38,583 nt of DNA from CAZDUS01 sp964508705. Lineage in GTDB: Bacteria > Verrucomicrobiota > Kiritimatiellia > CAIKKV01 > CAITUY01. Both the position numbers and the translations under genes were made by a program. The stretch is taken from positions 1 to 38,583 of the forward strand of contig CAZDUS010000017.1 in NCBI GenBank assembly GCA_964508705.1. The letters are read 5' to 3'. The notes under the pieces were generated by a model. That model saw nothing but the letters and a program-made list of their open reading frames with translations. It did no database searches and was not told the DNA's origin. The number at the start of each line of letters is the position of its first letter. Within the stretch, counting starts at the first letter, position 1. This document shows, in pieces, positions 1 to 7,459 of this stretch.

Positions 1-90
1 CCCGTTCCCATACCGAACACGGAAGTGAAGGGCCTCAGCGGCGATGGTACTGCAGTAAACAGCTGCGGGAGAGTAGCACGTTGCCGGGGT
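1..90 (+). rRNA. rrf: 5S ribosomal RNA, 3' part (5' end outside window)
   Basis: The window opens inside a 5S rRNA. The conserved core CCGAACACGGAAGTGAAG is at about positions 12-30, followed by a typical helix IV/V region and the closing GTTGCCGGGG. The 5' strand of helix I is not in the window, so the exact 3' end (about 89-91) is estimated. A strong terminator follows at once, so this is the end of an rRNA operon. Confidence 0.93.
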
Positions 91-98
91 TTATTTCT

Positions 99-130
99 AG
101 GCTTGCGCCTTATTGGCGCAAGCCTTTTTT
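99..130 (+). terminator. Rho-independent terminator of the rRNA operon
   Basis: An 11-bp perfect stem (AGGCTTGCGCC / GGCGCAAGCCT) with a TTATT loop is followed by a run of six T. It sits 9 bases after the 5S rRNA and before rsmE, so it ends rRNA transcription. Confidence 0.93.
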
Positions 131-151
131 CATTTATACGGCGGGGAGATT

Positions 152-865
152 ATGAATCTTGTCATAGTCGAAAAACATGAGTTTGTCTCAGAAACCCGTG
201 TCTTGCTTGGTGGCCGGCGCGCTCAATACATTCGTGAGGTCCATCGGGCAAGCGTTGGAGATGTCCTGCGAGTCGGCGTTCTGGGCGGGAAGGCAGGGAC
301 AGCGAGAGTAGTCGCTGCCGGATTGGATGTTGTCGAATTGGAAGTTGCCATTTCTGCTAATCCCCCCTTGCCGGTTCCCTTGACTCTTCTGCTCGCAATG
401 CCTAGACCCAAGTGTTTTCGTCGCATTCTTCAAACGGCAGTCACGATGGGCATCAAACGTGTGGCTATTTTCGGTAGCTATCGGGGAGAGAAAAGTTACT
501 GGGATTCTCCTTTTCTTTTGTCGGATAAGCTTGATGAAGACATACGGTTGGCGCTCGAGCAGGGGCGCGACACAATGGCTCCAATAGTTAGCCAACATCC
601 ACTTTTCAAGCCGTTTATTGAGGATGTGGTTCCAAAACTCATTCCAGGATCACGTTGTTTGGTGGCTCATCCGGAGGCTGATAAGCCTTGTCCAATGGCT
701 GTTGATGGCAGAGTTGTGCTGGCGATAGGCCCTGAAGGCGGATTCACAACCTATGAGATCAATAAATTTATTGAGACAGGGTTTGAGCCTGTTTCTCTGG
801 GGTCGAGGATTTTGAAAACAGAACAGGCCGTGCCTTATATATTGGGTCGAATCTTGCCGCTGTGA
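152..865 (+). CDS. rsmE: 16S rRNA (uracil(1498)-N3)-methyltransferase RsmE
   Basis: This 237-residue protein is a SPOUT-family methyltransferase that puts N3-methyl on U1498 of 16S rRNA in the assembled 30S subunit, using SAM. The N-terminal PUA-like part contains RRAQYIREVHRASVGD. The C-terminal knot has the family-typical LAIGPEGGFTTYEI and, at the end, SLGSRILKTEQAVPYIL, which form the SAM pocket. I start it at ATG 152 rather than the upstream in-frame codon at 113, because 113 lies inside the terminator hairpin and ATG 152 has GGGGAG 5 bases upstream. It stands alone between the rRNA terminator and a new promoter. Length and motifs are normal. Confidence 0.94.
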   Translation: MNLVIVEKHEFVSETRVLLGGRRAQYIREVHRASVGDVLRVGVLGGKAGTARVVAAGLDVVELEVAISANPPLPVPLTLLLAMPRPKCFRRILQTAVTMGIKRVAIFGSYRGEKSYWDSPFLLSDKLDEDIRLALEQGRDTMAPIVSQHPLFKPFIEDVVPKLIPGSRCLVAHPEADKPCPMAVDGRVVLAIGPEGGFTTYEINKFIETGFEPVSLGSRILKTEQAVPYILGRILPL

Positions 866-897
866 GTTATCACGGAAAGCACTACGGGAAAAGGGCG

Positions 898-926
898 TTG
901 ACATGGTGGCTGTGGGTGTGTGAAAT
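898..926 (+). promoter_or_regulatory. Predicted sigma-70 promoter for the exeA-gspB pair
   Basis: TTGACA (898-903) is a perfect -35 box, followed by a 17-bp spacer and TGAAAT (921-926, 4 of 6) preceded by TGTG. It lies 36 bases upstream of the ATPase start. Seen by eye only. Confidence 0.55.
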
Positions 927-961
927 AGATCAAAGGGAACTTTTAAATCGTTCATGCGATT

Positions 962-1798
962 ATGTATTTGTCCTTCTATAATTTAAGGGAGACTCCGTTT
1001 AACGTAACCAGTGATCCTGGCTTTCTTTATTTAAGCCCCACGCATACGGAGGCATTGGACCATTTGCGATATGGCATTGAGCAGCGTAAAGGATTCCTTG
1101 CGATCACCGGGGAAATTGGAGCTGGAAAGACAACGCTCTGCCGGGCGTTGATTAACCGGTTGGATTCGAGTGTTAAGGTAGCCTTGATACTCAATTCAGT
1201 CCTTCCTGAAACTCAATTGCTGGAGGCGATTACGGATGAGTTTGGGATTTCCCCGAGCAAGCGAACGAAAGGGGTGTTAATTCGCACGATCAACAAGTTT
1301 CTTCTTGATCAGGTTTCCCGCGGCAATAACGCAGTGCTTATTATTGATGAGGCTCAGAATATGCGGGCTGCGACTCTTGAAACTGTGCGGATGCTTTCCA
1401 ATCTGGAGACAGAGAAGGAGAAATTGTTGCAAATTGTGTTAGTGGGGCAGCCTCAATTGGGCGAGAAATTGAATTCTCCAGAGCTTGTGCAGCTCAAGCA
1501 GAGGATCGCCGTGCGTTTTCATATTCGGGCTCTTTCCCGCCGGGAAGTGGACGCTTACATTATGCATCGATTGTCTGTGGCGGGCTCCAATGGCGGGTTG
1601 ACGGTTGAATCGGGGGCAATTGATGTGGTTTATGATTACTCCGGAGGGATTCCCCGTTTAATCAATGTATTAATGGATCGAGCCCTGCTGAAGGGTTTTG
1701 TTCGAGAAGTTCACATGATTGATGCCGATAACATTCGGGCTTGTATTGAGGAATTGGGCGGCGAAATTGTGACTGCCTTAACGGATGAAGCCAAATGA
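962..1798 (+). CDS. ExeA/GspA-like AAA ATPase
   Basis: This 278-residue AAA ATPase resembles ExeA/GspA, inner-membrane-associated ATPases which with GspB help assemble the type II secretin multimer. The start MYLSFYNLRETPF is typical. Walker A is GEIGAGKTT at residues 50-58, Walker B is AVLIIDEAQN at about 123-132, and a sensor/arginine region LKQRIAVRFHIRAL follows. There is no peptidoglycan-binding extension like that of ExeA, so it is the short form common in phyla with divergent T2SS or type IV pili. No clear Shine-Dalgarno precedes ATG 962, which leaves the start moderately sure. It overlaps the next gene by 4 bases (ATGA), indicating translational coupling. No other secretion genes are in the window. 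Confidence 0.85.
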   Translation: MYLSFYNLRETPFNVTSDPGFLYLSPTHTEALDHLRYGIEQRKGFLAITGEIGAGKTTLCRALINRLDSSVKVALILNSVLPETQLLEAITDEFGISPSKRTKGVLIRTINKFLLDQVSRGNNAVLIIDEAQNMRAATLETVRMLSNLETEKEKLLQIVLVGQPQLGEKLNSPELVQLKQRIAVRFHIRALSRREVDAYIMHRLSVAGSNGGLTVESGAIDVVYDYSGGIPRLINVLMDRALLKGFVREVHMIDADNIRACIEELGGEIVTALTDEAK

Positions 1799-2385
1799 GT
1801 ACAATTAGTGATGCCTTGAAAAAGGTGCAACAGCAGAGGGCGGCCTCCAGTCCGGAACGACTTGCACCTCCGGTCGTGACTACCAATTCGCCGGTGCCCC
1901 CGAGGAGTCAGAGAAGATGCAATGATAGTGAGTCGCCGATGACACCTTTGGTGTGGAGAGTGGTTGTCATTATTGCCCTTGTACTGGGCGTTTCTGTCTT
2001 GATTATGCGATATGGATTGAGCAAAGGGACCAACAAAAATGCGAGCATGAATGTTGGAGAGGATTCATTGTCACCAGTTGAGGTAAGCGGGAATGAGGTT
2101 GCCGAAGCTGAGGGCAGGAATCAATCATTGGCTGCGGCGAATTCCGATTCTCGGGTGGTGGTTGTTACAAATATCGTGGAGCGGTCTGTCCCTGTCCCTG
2201 TGCCTGTGGGTCCTGAACCGAAGTTGGTCGGCATTTTCTATTCGGAACAAAATCCCGTAGCGATCATAAATGGAATTTCGATGAAAAAAGGCGAACAGGT
2301 TGGTGGGTATGTGGTATCTAAAATCCTTGTTGAAAGTGTTGTTTTGAAGGCTGGCGAGCATGAACTGGTCTTGAGGTTGAGATAA
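1795..2385 (+). CDS. GspB-like bitopic membrane protein
   Basis: A 196-residue protein with a short cytoplasmic N-terminus (MSTISDALKKVQQQR, a common start of GspB-type proteins next to ExeA), one membrane helix at about residues 53-71, a low-complexity periplasmic linker with a VPVPVPVGP stretch, and a small C-terminal beta-rich module from about 140 (KLVGIFYSEQNPVAIING..GEQVGGYVVSKIL..). That module resembles the GspB/PilP/GspC-type periplasmic fold that contacts secretin. The ATGA overlap with the ATPase gene supports a two-protein complex. The function is inferred from arrangement and topology; sequence identity to named GspB proteins is probably low. Confidence 0.68.
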   Translation: MSTISDALKKVQQQRAASSPERLAPPVVTTNSPVPPRSQRRCNDSESPMTPLVWRVVVIIALVLGVSVLIMRYGLSKGTNKNASMNVGEDSLSPVEVSGNEVAEAEGRNQSLAAANSDSRVVVVTNIVERSVPVPVPVGPEPKLVGIFYSEQNPVAIINGISMKKGEQVGGYVVSKILVESVVLKAGEHELVLRLR

Positions 2386-2421
2386 AGAGAGTTAACGAGT
2401 GTTGCAAAGAGTTTGTGGCGG

Positions 2422-2450
2422 TTGACATTCTGGAAGTGTTCCTCTATGTT
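2422..2450 (+). promoter_or_regulatory. Predicted sigma-70 promoter for tRNA-Lys and mtnP
   Basis: TTGACA (2422-2427, perfect), a 17-bp spacer, and TATGTT (2445-2450, 4 of 6), followed by a GC-rich discriminator as expected for stable RNA promoters. The tRNA begins 57 bases after the -10 box. Confidence 0.6.
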
Positions 2451-2506
2451 TTGGCCCGCCTTTTCAATATCGGGCCGGTCGGTGCGGTCTGTTGCGAGGG
2501 CATGAC

Positions 2507-2579
2507 AGGCCGTTAGCTCAGTCGGTAGAGCACTTGACTTTTAATCAAGGGGTCCCGGGTTCGAGTCCCGGACGGCCTA
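2507..2579 (+). tRNA. tRNA-Lys (anticodon UUU)
   Basis: A 73-base cloverleaf: acceptor AGGCCGT pairs perfectly with ACGGCCT; D arm GCTC-AGTCGGTA-GAGC; anticodon arm CTTGA-CTTTTAA-TCAAG with TTT in the anticodon position; T arm CCGGG-TTCGAGT-CCCGG; discriminator A. CCA is not encoded. The gene ends 20 bases before mtnP, so tRNA and mtnP may be cotranscribed. Confidence 0.96.
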
Positions 2580-2599
2580 CTTTCACAGGAGATCCCACC

Positions 2600-3487
2600 A
2601 TGAAGCTAGGTATTATCGGCGGTAGCGGATTGTACGAACTGGAAGGCCTTTCTAATGTGAGTGAAGTGGCGATTGAGACGCCATTCGGGAAACCGTCCGA
2701 TGCTTATGTCCAAGGAACGCTTGATGGTATCGATGTCATATTCCTGCCACGGCATGGGCGCGGACACCGTCTTCTGCCTTCGGAAATCAATCACAAGGCT
2801 AACATTTGGGGATTTAAAAAGCTAGGTGTTGAGATGGTTATGTCTGTCAGTGCTGTCGGTAGTTTGCGCGAGGAACTGCGGCCGGGGGATGTTGTTTTGC
2901 CGGATCAGTATTTTGACCGGACCAAAGGTTCGTTGAATCATACGTTTTTCGGGAACGGGATTGCGGGGCATGTGTCGTTTGGCGACCCGGCGTGCGATGT
3001 TCTACGTGCGGCGATTCAAGCTGCGGCCAGCGACGCGGTGGAACGACTTGGATTGGCGAGCAAGGTAAAGGTGAAGAGCGGCGGTACCTATGTCAATATG
3101 GAGGGGCCAGCATTTTCCACGAGAGCGGAATCCAACACTTATCGTCAAATGGGGTTTGATATTATCGGGATGACGAGTCTTCCTGAAGCGAAACTTTGCC
3201 GAGAGGCGGAGTTGTGTTACCAGGCGATGTCGATGGTGACGGACTATGACTGCTGGCGGTTGAGCGAGGATAGTGTGACGGTTGAGATGATTATTGCGAC
3301 TTTGCAGGCGAACGTGAATCTCGCGAAGGAAGTTATCAGGCGAGTTATCATGCGATTGCCTGATCAGCGGCAGTGTGCATGCATGCATGCTCTGGCTACG
3401 GCAGTCATGACGGATTGGAAGGTGGTCCCGCCAGCCACGCTAGCGGCGTTGCAGCCGTTACTGGGGAAGTACCGGAAGCAGGGGTAA
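2600..3487 (+). CDS. mtnP: S-methyl-5'-thioadenosine phosphorylase
   Basis: This 295-residue member of the trimeric purine nucleoside phosphorylase family cleaves methylthioadenosine with phosphate to adenine and methylthioribose-1-phosphate, the first step of methionine salvage from polyamine synthesis. It shows the N-terminal MKLGIIGGSGLYELEGL, the phosphate-site FLPRHGRGH and HKANIWGFKKLG, VSAVGSLREEL, and the substrate-binding MEGPAFSTRAES with MTSLPEAKL. The open frame extends upstream through the tRNA gene, but ATG 2600 is correct: AGGAGA lies 7 bases before it and the family motif begins there. comF follows after 7 bases. Confidence 0.94.
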   Translation: MKLGIIGGSGLYELEGLSNVSEVAIETPFGKPSDAYVQGTLDGIDVIFLPRHGRGHRLLPSEINHKANIWGFKKLGVEMVMSVSAVGSLREELRPGDVVLPDQYFDRTKGSLNHTFFGNGIAGHVSFGDPACDVLRAAIQAAASDAVERLGLASKVKVKSGGTYVNMEGPAFSTRAESNTYRQMGFDIIGMTSLPEAKLCREAELCYQAMSMVTDYDCWRLSEDSVTVEMIIATLQANVNLAKEVIRRVIMRLPDQRQCACMHALATAVMTDWKVVPPATLAALQPLLGKYRKQG

Positions 3488-3494
3488 CCTCTGC

Positions 3495-4274
3495 GTGAAA
3501 ATGCCCGCTTATTCCGGAGACAAGGCTTGCTCATTTATTAAGCGAGCAGGATTGATGATAGTGCGGACAGGGCGTCCCTTGGCGGATCTATTCTGGCCGC
3601 GGCAGTGCGAAGGTTGCGGGGCCGTCCCGGATGAGGGGAGTCGTTATCTTTGCTGGGACTGCCGAGCGGCATTGCCGTGGATTGAGCAGCCGTATTGTGC
3701 CCGGTGCGGCGATCCCATTAGTGGAGCTATCACCAACGACTACACGTGTTCTGTGTGTGCGGCGCGAGTCCCTGCGTTTGACCGAGCCCGTTCTGTGGTG
3801 CGATTTAGGGAGGGTGTCAAGAATTGGCTACATGGTTTCAAGTATTCCAATGCGACGCATCTGGCTTCTGATTTTGCCAAATTGCTGGCGGCCGTTGTGA
3901 GGGTGCATTATGAAAATGAACGTCCTGACGCCGTGGCGTATGTCCCGCTGTTTCCTGTGAAGGAGCGGGCGCGGACGTATAATCAGGCCCGATTATTGGC
4001 GGATGCCTTAGCGGGTGAGTTGCAATTGCCTCTAATGCGGGGATGTTTGGAGCGGGTGAGGGATACGGGGACCCAGACACACCTCACGGCGCGTCAGCGG
4101 GCGGAGAATGTGAGGGATGCCTTTCGGGTGCGGCATCCGGAGTGGGTGGAGGGGCGTCACTTCCTGCTGGTAGATGACGTGATGACGACAGGGGCCACGG
4201 TTAATGAGTGTGCGCGGGCGTTGAAGGCGGCAGGGGCGGGGCGGGTGCTGGTGGTGACGGTCGCGCGGGGGTAA
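3495..4274 (+). CDS. ComF family phosphoribosyltransferase-like protein
   Basis: A 259-residue ComF/GntX-type protein. An N-terminal double zinc knuckle (CEGCGAV..YLCWDC, then YCARCGDP..CSVCAAR, roughly residues 38-92) is followed by a linker with the family-typical WLHGFKYSNATHLA, and a type I PRTase domain ending in the PRPP-loop motif FLLVDDVMTTGATVNEC (about 223-239). ComF is needed for DNA import during transformation in several bacteria, but the family is also found in non-competent species. The start is uncertain: GTG 3495, ATG 3501 or ATG 3555 are all in frame and none has a strong ribosome binding site. The next 208 bases (4275-4482) hold nothing I recognise. Confidence 0.85.
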   Translation: MKMPAYSGDKACSFIKRAGLMIVRTGRPLADLFWPRQCEGCGAVPDEGSRYLCWDCRAALPWIEQPYCARCGDPISGAITNDYTCSVCAARVPAFDRARSVVRFREGVKNWLHGFKYSNATHLASDFAKLLAAVVRVHYENERPDAVAYVPLFPVKERARTYNQARLLADALAGELQLPLMRGCLERVRDTGTQTHLTARQRAENVRDAFRVRHPEWVEGRHFLLVDDVMTTGATVNECARALKAAGAGRVLVVTVARG

Positions 4275-4482
4275 GGAGAGGGCGGGGGAGACGACTATAG
4301 ACGTTAGACCTTGGACCAATTTGATATAGCAATCTTTAATCCATGCCTCTCATTTTTGGCGACAAGCGGAAGCCAGACGCCGAGAATTTGAATGCCTTCC
4401 GCACGATGCTAAATACCGGGAGGACAACAGATACTTGCCTTCCATTATATTTCAGATAAGGACAGGTAGATCGTGACCACTA

Positions 4483-5793
4483 TTATACAAATGAATCTAG
4501 CGCTATTCTTTTAAACTCGATGTGAGGAGCGATGGAGCCATGACGGGCGGTGATCCAGTGGGGGGATTGGCTTAGGCCACCATGCACTGTGAATTTGATG
4601 CCGGGTGCGTTGACGCCTGGCCTGCTGATCCATTTTTGGTTATGGAGTTTGACATGTAGTTCGATCTTGTAGGAACCCTCGTTCAGGAGTTGCGCGGGAA
4701 TGCGGGCGGTCAGGCGGTTTAGGCCAGGAGTGATGGCAGGCCATTGGTCAATGATGCCATCCGTGTGTGTGGCGACAAGCACGGCGTCGCCGCCAGAGGT
4801 TGACAAGTCAAAACCGACGATCAGGGAGGATGAGGGGCGTTCGCAGACTCCCTCGATGACGACGTTTAAGGGTTCATCGGCGCGGAGGTCGCGTTGCAAT
4901 AATTCCCCATCCTGATCGACAAGGGCCATTCGTTGCGGAGTGAAATTGGGGTTGACCATGATGGGCTTTTGGGAATCCTGACGCCATTCGGTTGCGTGGG
5001 TGTTGAAGTCCATGTAGCGGGAGATGATGGTTTCCGTTTCGCCCTGATCCACGATTTTACCGTGATGTAGCCAGATACAGCGGCTACAGAATGAGCGGAT
5101 GGCGTTCATCTGATGGCTGACGAACAGGACAGTGCGTCCCTCCTGGGCAACGTCGCCGAGTTTGCCGACGCATTTTTTCTGGAACTGGGCATCGCCGACG
5201 GCGAGAACCTCGTCCACAATGAGGATTTCCGTGTCAAGATGGGCGGCGACGGCGAAGGCCAGGCGGACGGTCATGCCGCTGGAATAACGCTTAACGGGGG
5301 TGTCGAGGAACTGCTCCACTTCGGAGAAAGCGACAATCTCGTCGAACCTGCGGTCGATATCCGCCTTTTTCATGCCGAGGATGGTGCCGTTCATGTAGAT
5401 GTTTTCGCGGCCTGTGAGATCGGGGTGGAAGCCGGTGCCGACTTCGAGCAGGGACCCCCAGCGTCCGTTGATGATGGCTTCGCCAGAGGTGGGTTCGGTG
5501 ATACGGCTGAGGATTTTCAGGAGCGTTGATTTGCCTGCGCCGTTGCGTCCGATGATGCCGACGACTTCGCCTTGTGCCACATCGAAGGAGATGTCGTCTA
5601 GTGCATGGAACATGCCTTGAGGGTTGGTCAGGTGGTGATGGGTGCCGCCGAGGCGTGTCATGTGTTCCAGCGGGTTATGGCCGCGCATTTTGAGCCAGAG
5701 GTAGTGGAGTTCGTCCTGCAGGGTTTTACGTCCGATGATGCCCAAGCGGTAGTGCTTTGAGAGATTTCGAACTTGAATGACGGGATTGTTCAT
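4483..5793 (-). CDS. Polysaccharide ABC exporter, ATP-binding subunit (Wzt type)
   Basis: A 436-residue ATPase that would power export of an O-antigen or other lipid-linked glycan with the permease encoded just upstream. The ABC domain has Walker A GIIGRNGAGKSTL, signature YSSGMTVRLAFA, Walker B EILIVDEVLAVGD and the switch FVSHQMNAI. The last 150 or so residues (from about VNPNFTPQRMALVD) form an extra beta-rich domain like the Wzt C-terminal carbohydrate-binding domain that checks the glycan end cap. The open frame continues upstream into the permease, but ATG 5793 gives the usual start MNNPVIQVRNLSKHY, 4 bases after the permease stop. No sugar-synthesis genes are beside it. Confidence 0.9.
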   Translation of the reverse strand: MNNPVIQVRNLSKHYRLGIIGRKTLQDELHYLWLKMRGHNPLEHMTRLGGTHHHLTNPQGMFHALDDISFDVAQGEVVGIIGRNGAGKSTLLKILSRITEPTSGEAIINGRWGSLLEVGTGFHPDLTGRENIYMNGTILGMKKADIDRRFDEIVAFSEVEQFLDTPVKRYSSGMTVRLAFAVAAHLDTEILIVDEVLAVGDAQFQKKCVGKLGDVAQEGRTVLFVSHQMNAIRSFCSRCIWLHHGKIVDQGETETIISRYMDFNTHATEWRQDSQKPIMVNPNFTPQRMALVDQDGELLQRDLRADEPLNVVIEGVCERPSSSLIVGFDLSTSGGDAVLVATHTDGIIDQWPAITPGLNRLTARIPAQLLNEGSYKIELHVKLHNQKWISRPGVNAPGIKFTVHGGLSQSPHWITARHGSIAPHIEFKRIALDSFV

Positions 5794-5797
5794 GGTG

Positions 5798-6637
5798 TCA
5801 GACAGTGTCAATGAAGGTGCGTTGAATCTTGTTGAAGAGAAGAATGCCTGAGATGGCGAGGATGATGGATTCAGAGAGGGAACATAAAAGCAGGATGAGA
5901 TCGGGTTCGCCAATACCCAGGAAGGCGATGCGGTTAAAGACGATTGAGCCAGCCATGGGGTTGATCAATAGAAGCCACTGCCAATGCAGATCGGTTACTT
6001 TGGATGCTGACCATACGATGGGCGTGGCGAACATCCAAAGTTGAGCGAAGAGCGTCAGCATGAAACGGAGATCACGATATTTTGCGGTGAGAGAGGCGAG
6101 CCAGAGCCCCGCGCCAAGTCCAGCCAGGGCGGATTGAATGATAAGGATTGGCAGGTAGGCCAGCCAGAGGGTGGGATGAATATTTGGGGTGGAGGTGAAC
6201 AGGTAGTAAGCGTAGAAGCCCAAGAATAGAAGTATATTAAGAATTAGCTGGCCTGAATTTTTCGCGATGAGCGAGAAAGGAATAATCAGGCGCGGGAAGT
6301 AGACTTTACCGAATAGATGTGTGTTGCTGATAAAGGTGGCGGAGATATCCATAAGGCAGCCCTGGAAAAAAGTCCAGAGCACCATGCCGCTCATATAGAA
6401 GAGGAAAGGCGGGACACCGTCCGTTCCGATGCCGGCGATTTTGCCGAATATCACAGTGAACACGAGCGTGGTGGCCAAGGGCTGGAGAACATACCAGACG
6501 GGGCCGAGAATGGTTTGCTTGTAAAGGGTTGTGAAATCCCGGCGGATCAGGAACCAGAGGAGGTCGCGGTAATGAGCGAATTCCTTCCAGTCGGCGGCCC
6601 ACCAGGGTTGATTGGCGCGTATGTGTGTTCGGTGCAT
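5798..6637 (-). CDS. Polysaccharide ABC exporter, permease subunit (Wzm, ABC-2 type)
   Basis: A 279-residue ABC-2 permease with about six membrane helices. It has the family N-terminal pattern: an amphipathic HYRDLLWFLIRRDFTTLYKQTILGPVWYVLQPL leading into the first helix (in pieces: RDLLWFLIRRDF, YKQTILGPVWY), then FLFYMSGMVLWTFFQ and HLFGKVYFPRLIIP in the middle. With the downstream ATPase it would flip a finished lipid-linked polysaccharide across the inner membrane. ATG 6637 has a cytosine-rich leader and no visible Shine-Dalgarno. The 149 bases between it and the regulator gene contain the regulator's terminator. Confidence 0.88.
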   Translation of the reverse strand: MHRTHIRANQPWWAADWKEFAHYRDLLWFLIRRDFTTLYKQTILGPVWYVLQPLATTLVFTVIFGKIAGIGTDGVPPFLFYMSGMVLWTFFQGCLMDISATFISNTHLFGKVYFPRLIIPFSLIAKNSGQLILNILLFLGFYAYYLFTSTPNIHPTLWLAYLPILIIQSALAGLGAGLWLASLTAKYRDLRFMLTLFAQLWMFATPIVWSASKVTDLHWQWLLLINPMAGSIVFNRIAFLGIGEPDLILLLCSLSESIILAISGILLFNKIQRTFIDTV

Positions 6638-6742
6638 GGGGGGAGGGGTGGAATGGTTAATGGTTTATGGTTAAAGGTTGATGAGTTATTAAAAGATCCG
6701 GGCAGACTTCGTCCCCGTCAATTATGCTTTGCGTTTCCAAAC

Positions 6743-6773
6743 GAGAAAAAGCAAAGCGGTGTCAAGCCACCGC
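6743..6773 (-). terminator. Terminator of the GbsR/MarR-type regulator gene
   Basis: Read on the minus strand: GCGGTG..CACCGC stem (6756-6773, 6-base loop) followed by TTTGCTTTTTC. It lies 14 bases after the regulator stop codon and before the permease gene, so the exporter genes probably need their own promoter. Confidence 0.7.
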
Positions 6774-6786
6774 ATTCCAAACTATC

Positions 6787-7278
6787 TCACTTCACTCGTG
6801 TCAGCAGTTTGACGACGGGATTTTCCAAAACCGACATTGCCGTGTCCCGGAGTTTGCGTGCGCGTTTGACGCGGCCAAGGACAAAAGAGGCTTCGTCGCC
6901 GGGAGCGCCGTCAAGTTCGCTTTCAGCTTGCTGTAATTCCGTTGCCAGAAATCCCATCTTGTTTCGAATCATAATGAGAAGCCCTTGATGCAGGGCAGTG
7001 GCGATATCGGGGGCGGTGTTGTAGTAGGCCTTGCGATCGCCTTGCTTCCATGAGCGACGAATAAGTCCAAGGTTTTCCAGTTGGCGAGCGGCTATGCTGA
7101 CGGCGGCTTTGCTCAAACCGAGGTCGCGGGCGATATCATCCAATGATTGTTCAATGGGTGATAAATAGAGGTGGACCAGTATTTGTCCAACAATGCGCCC
7201 CAAACCGAGATCCTGAGCTGTGCGCCCACCGACTTCGGTGAGGCGTTTCTTGACGTCGTTTATGGCAGCAGTACTCAT
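6787..7278 (-). CDS. GbsR/MarR-type winged-helix transcription regulator
   Basis: A 163-residue regulator. The region of residues 25-85 reads as a MarR/GbsR winged helix: LGRIVGQILVHLYLSPIEQS, then a recognition helix LDDIARDLGLSKAAVSIAARQLENLGLI and wing residues RRSWKQGDRKAYYN. The rest is helical and suits dimerisation. GbsR-type proteins often control osmoprotectant or envelope genes; the ligand here is unknown. A 20-bp palindrome lies just before its start codon, so autoregulation is likely. It is divergent from mraZ and shares a strand with the polysaccharide exporter genes, but the terminator between makes joint transcription doubtful. Confidence 0.82.
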   Translation of the reverse strand: MSTAAINDVKKRLTEVGGRTAQDLGLGRIVGQILVHLYLSPIEQSLDDIARDLGLSKAAVSIAARQLENLGLIRRSWKQGDRKAYYNTAPDIATALHQGLLIMIRNKMGFLATELQQAESELDGAPGDEASFVLGRVKRARKLRDTAMSVLENPVVKLLTRVK

Positions 7279-7285
7279 GATGTAT

Positions 7286-7305
7286 CGTTTACAAAATTAT
7301 TAACG
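7286..7305. promoter_or_regulatory. Imperfect 20-bp palindrome, probable operator of the regulator gene
   Basis: CGTTTACAAAATTATTAACG matches its reverse complement at 16 of 20 positions and fits the loose TTNA..TNAA pattern of MarR-family sites. It ends 8 bases from the regulator's ATG, where a bound dimer would block transcription or initiation. Inferred from position and symmetry only. Confidence 0.5.
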
Positions 7306-7388
7306 CACAAAATATCGTGATTGTTGTTAGGCGTCAAGAGTCTTGGAGGAGATGGGAATAAAAAAGAATAAAAAAAGTCAAAAATGCG

Positions 7389-7418
7389 TTGACGTTTGGT
7401 GGGGCGAAGTGTTGTATT
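7389..7418 (+). promoter_or_regulatory. Predicted promoter of the cell-wall cluster
   Basis: TTGACG (7389-7394, 5 of 6), an 18-bp spacer and TGTATT (7413-7418, 4 of 6). It lies 42 bases before the mraZ GTG. The repeat GTGGGGCGAAG sits between the two boxes, so the promoter and the proposed MraZ sites overlap. Confidence 0.5.
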
Positions 7419-7450
7419 GTGTCACGCAAGTAGACCATTGTGGGGCAAAG
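7399..7450 (+). promoter_or_regulatory. Two direct repeats, candidate MraZ operator
   Basis: GTGGGGCGAAG (7399-7409) and GTGGGGCAAAG (7440-7450) agree at 10 of 11 bases, 41 bp apart, about four helical turns. MraZ is known to bind several GTGGG-like direct repeats in its own promoter. One copy is inside the promoter, the other 9 bases before the mraZ start. The usual 10-bp spacing of MraZ boxes is not kept, hence the moderate confidence. Confidence 0.45.
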
Positions 7451-7459
7451 GTAAAGAGA

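Noticed and set aside
2492..2599. Upstream extension of the mtnP frame
   Set aside because: It passes through tRNA-Lys; the family start and ribosome binding site are at 2600.
5113..5529. 138-codon plus-strand frame inside the exporter ATPase gene
   Set aside because: Antisense shadow of the ABC domain; the minus-strand frame carries all ABC motifs.
6317..6988. 223-codon plus-strand frame over the permease start and regulator gene
   Set aside because: It is antisense to two well-supported genes and has no recognisable motif.
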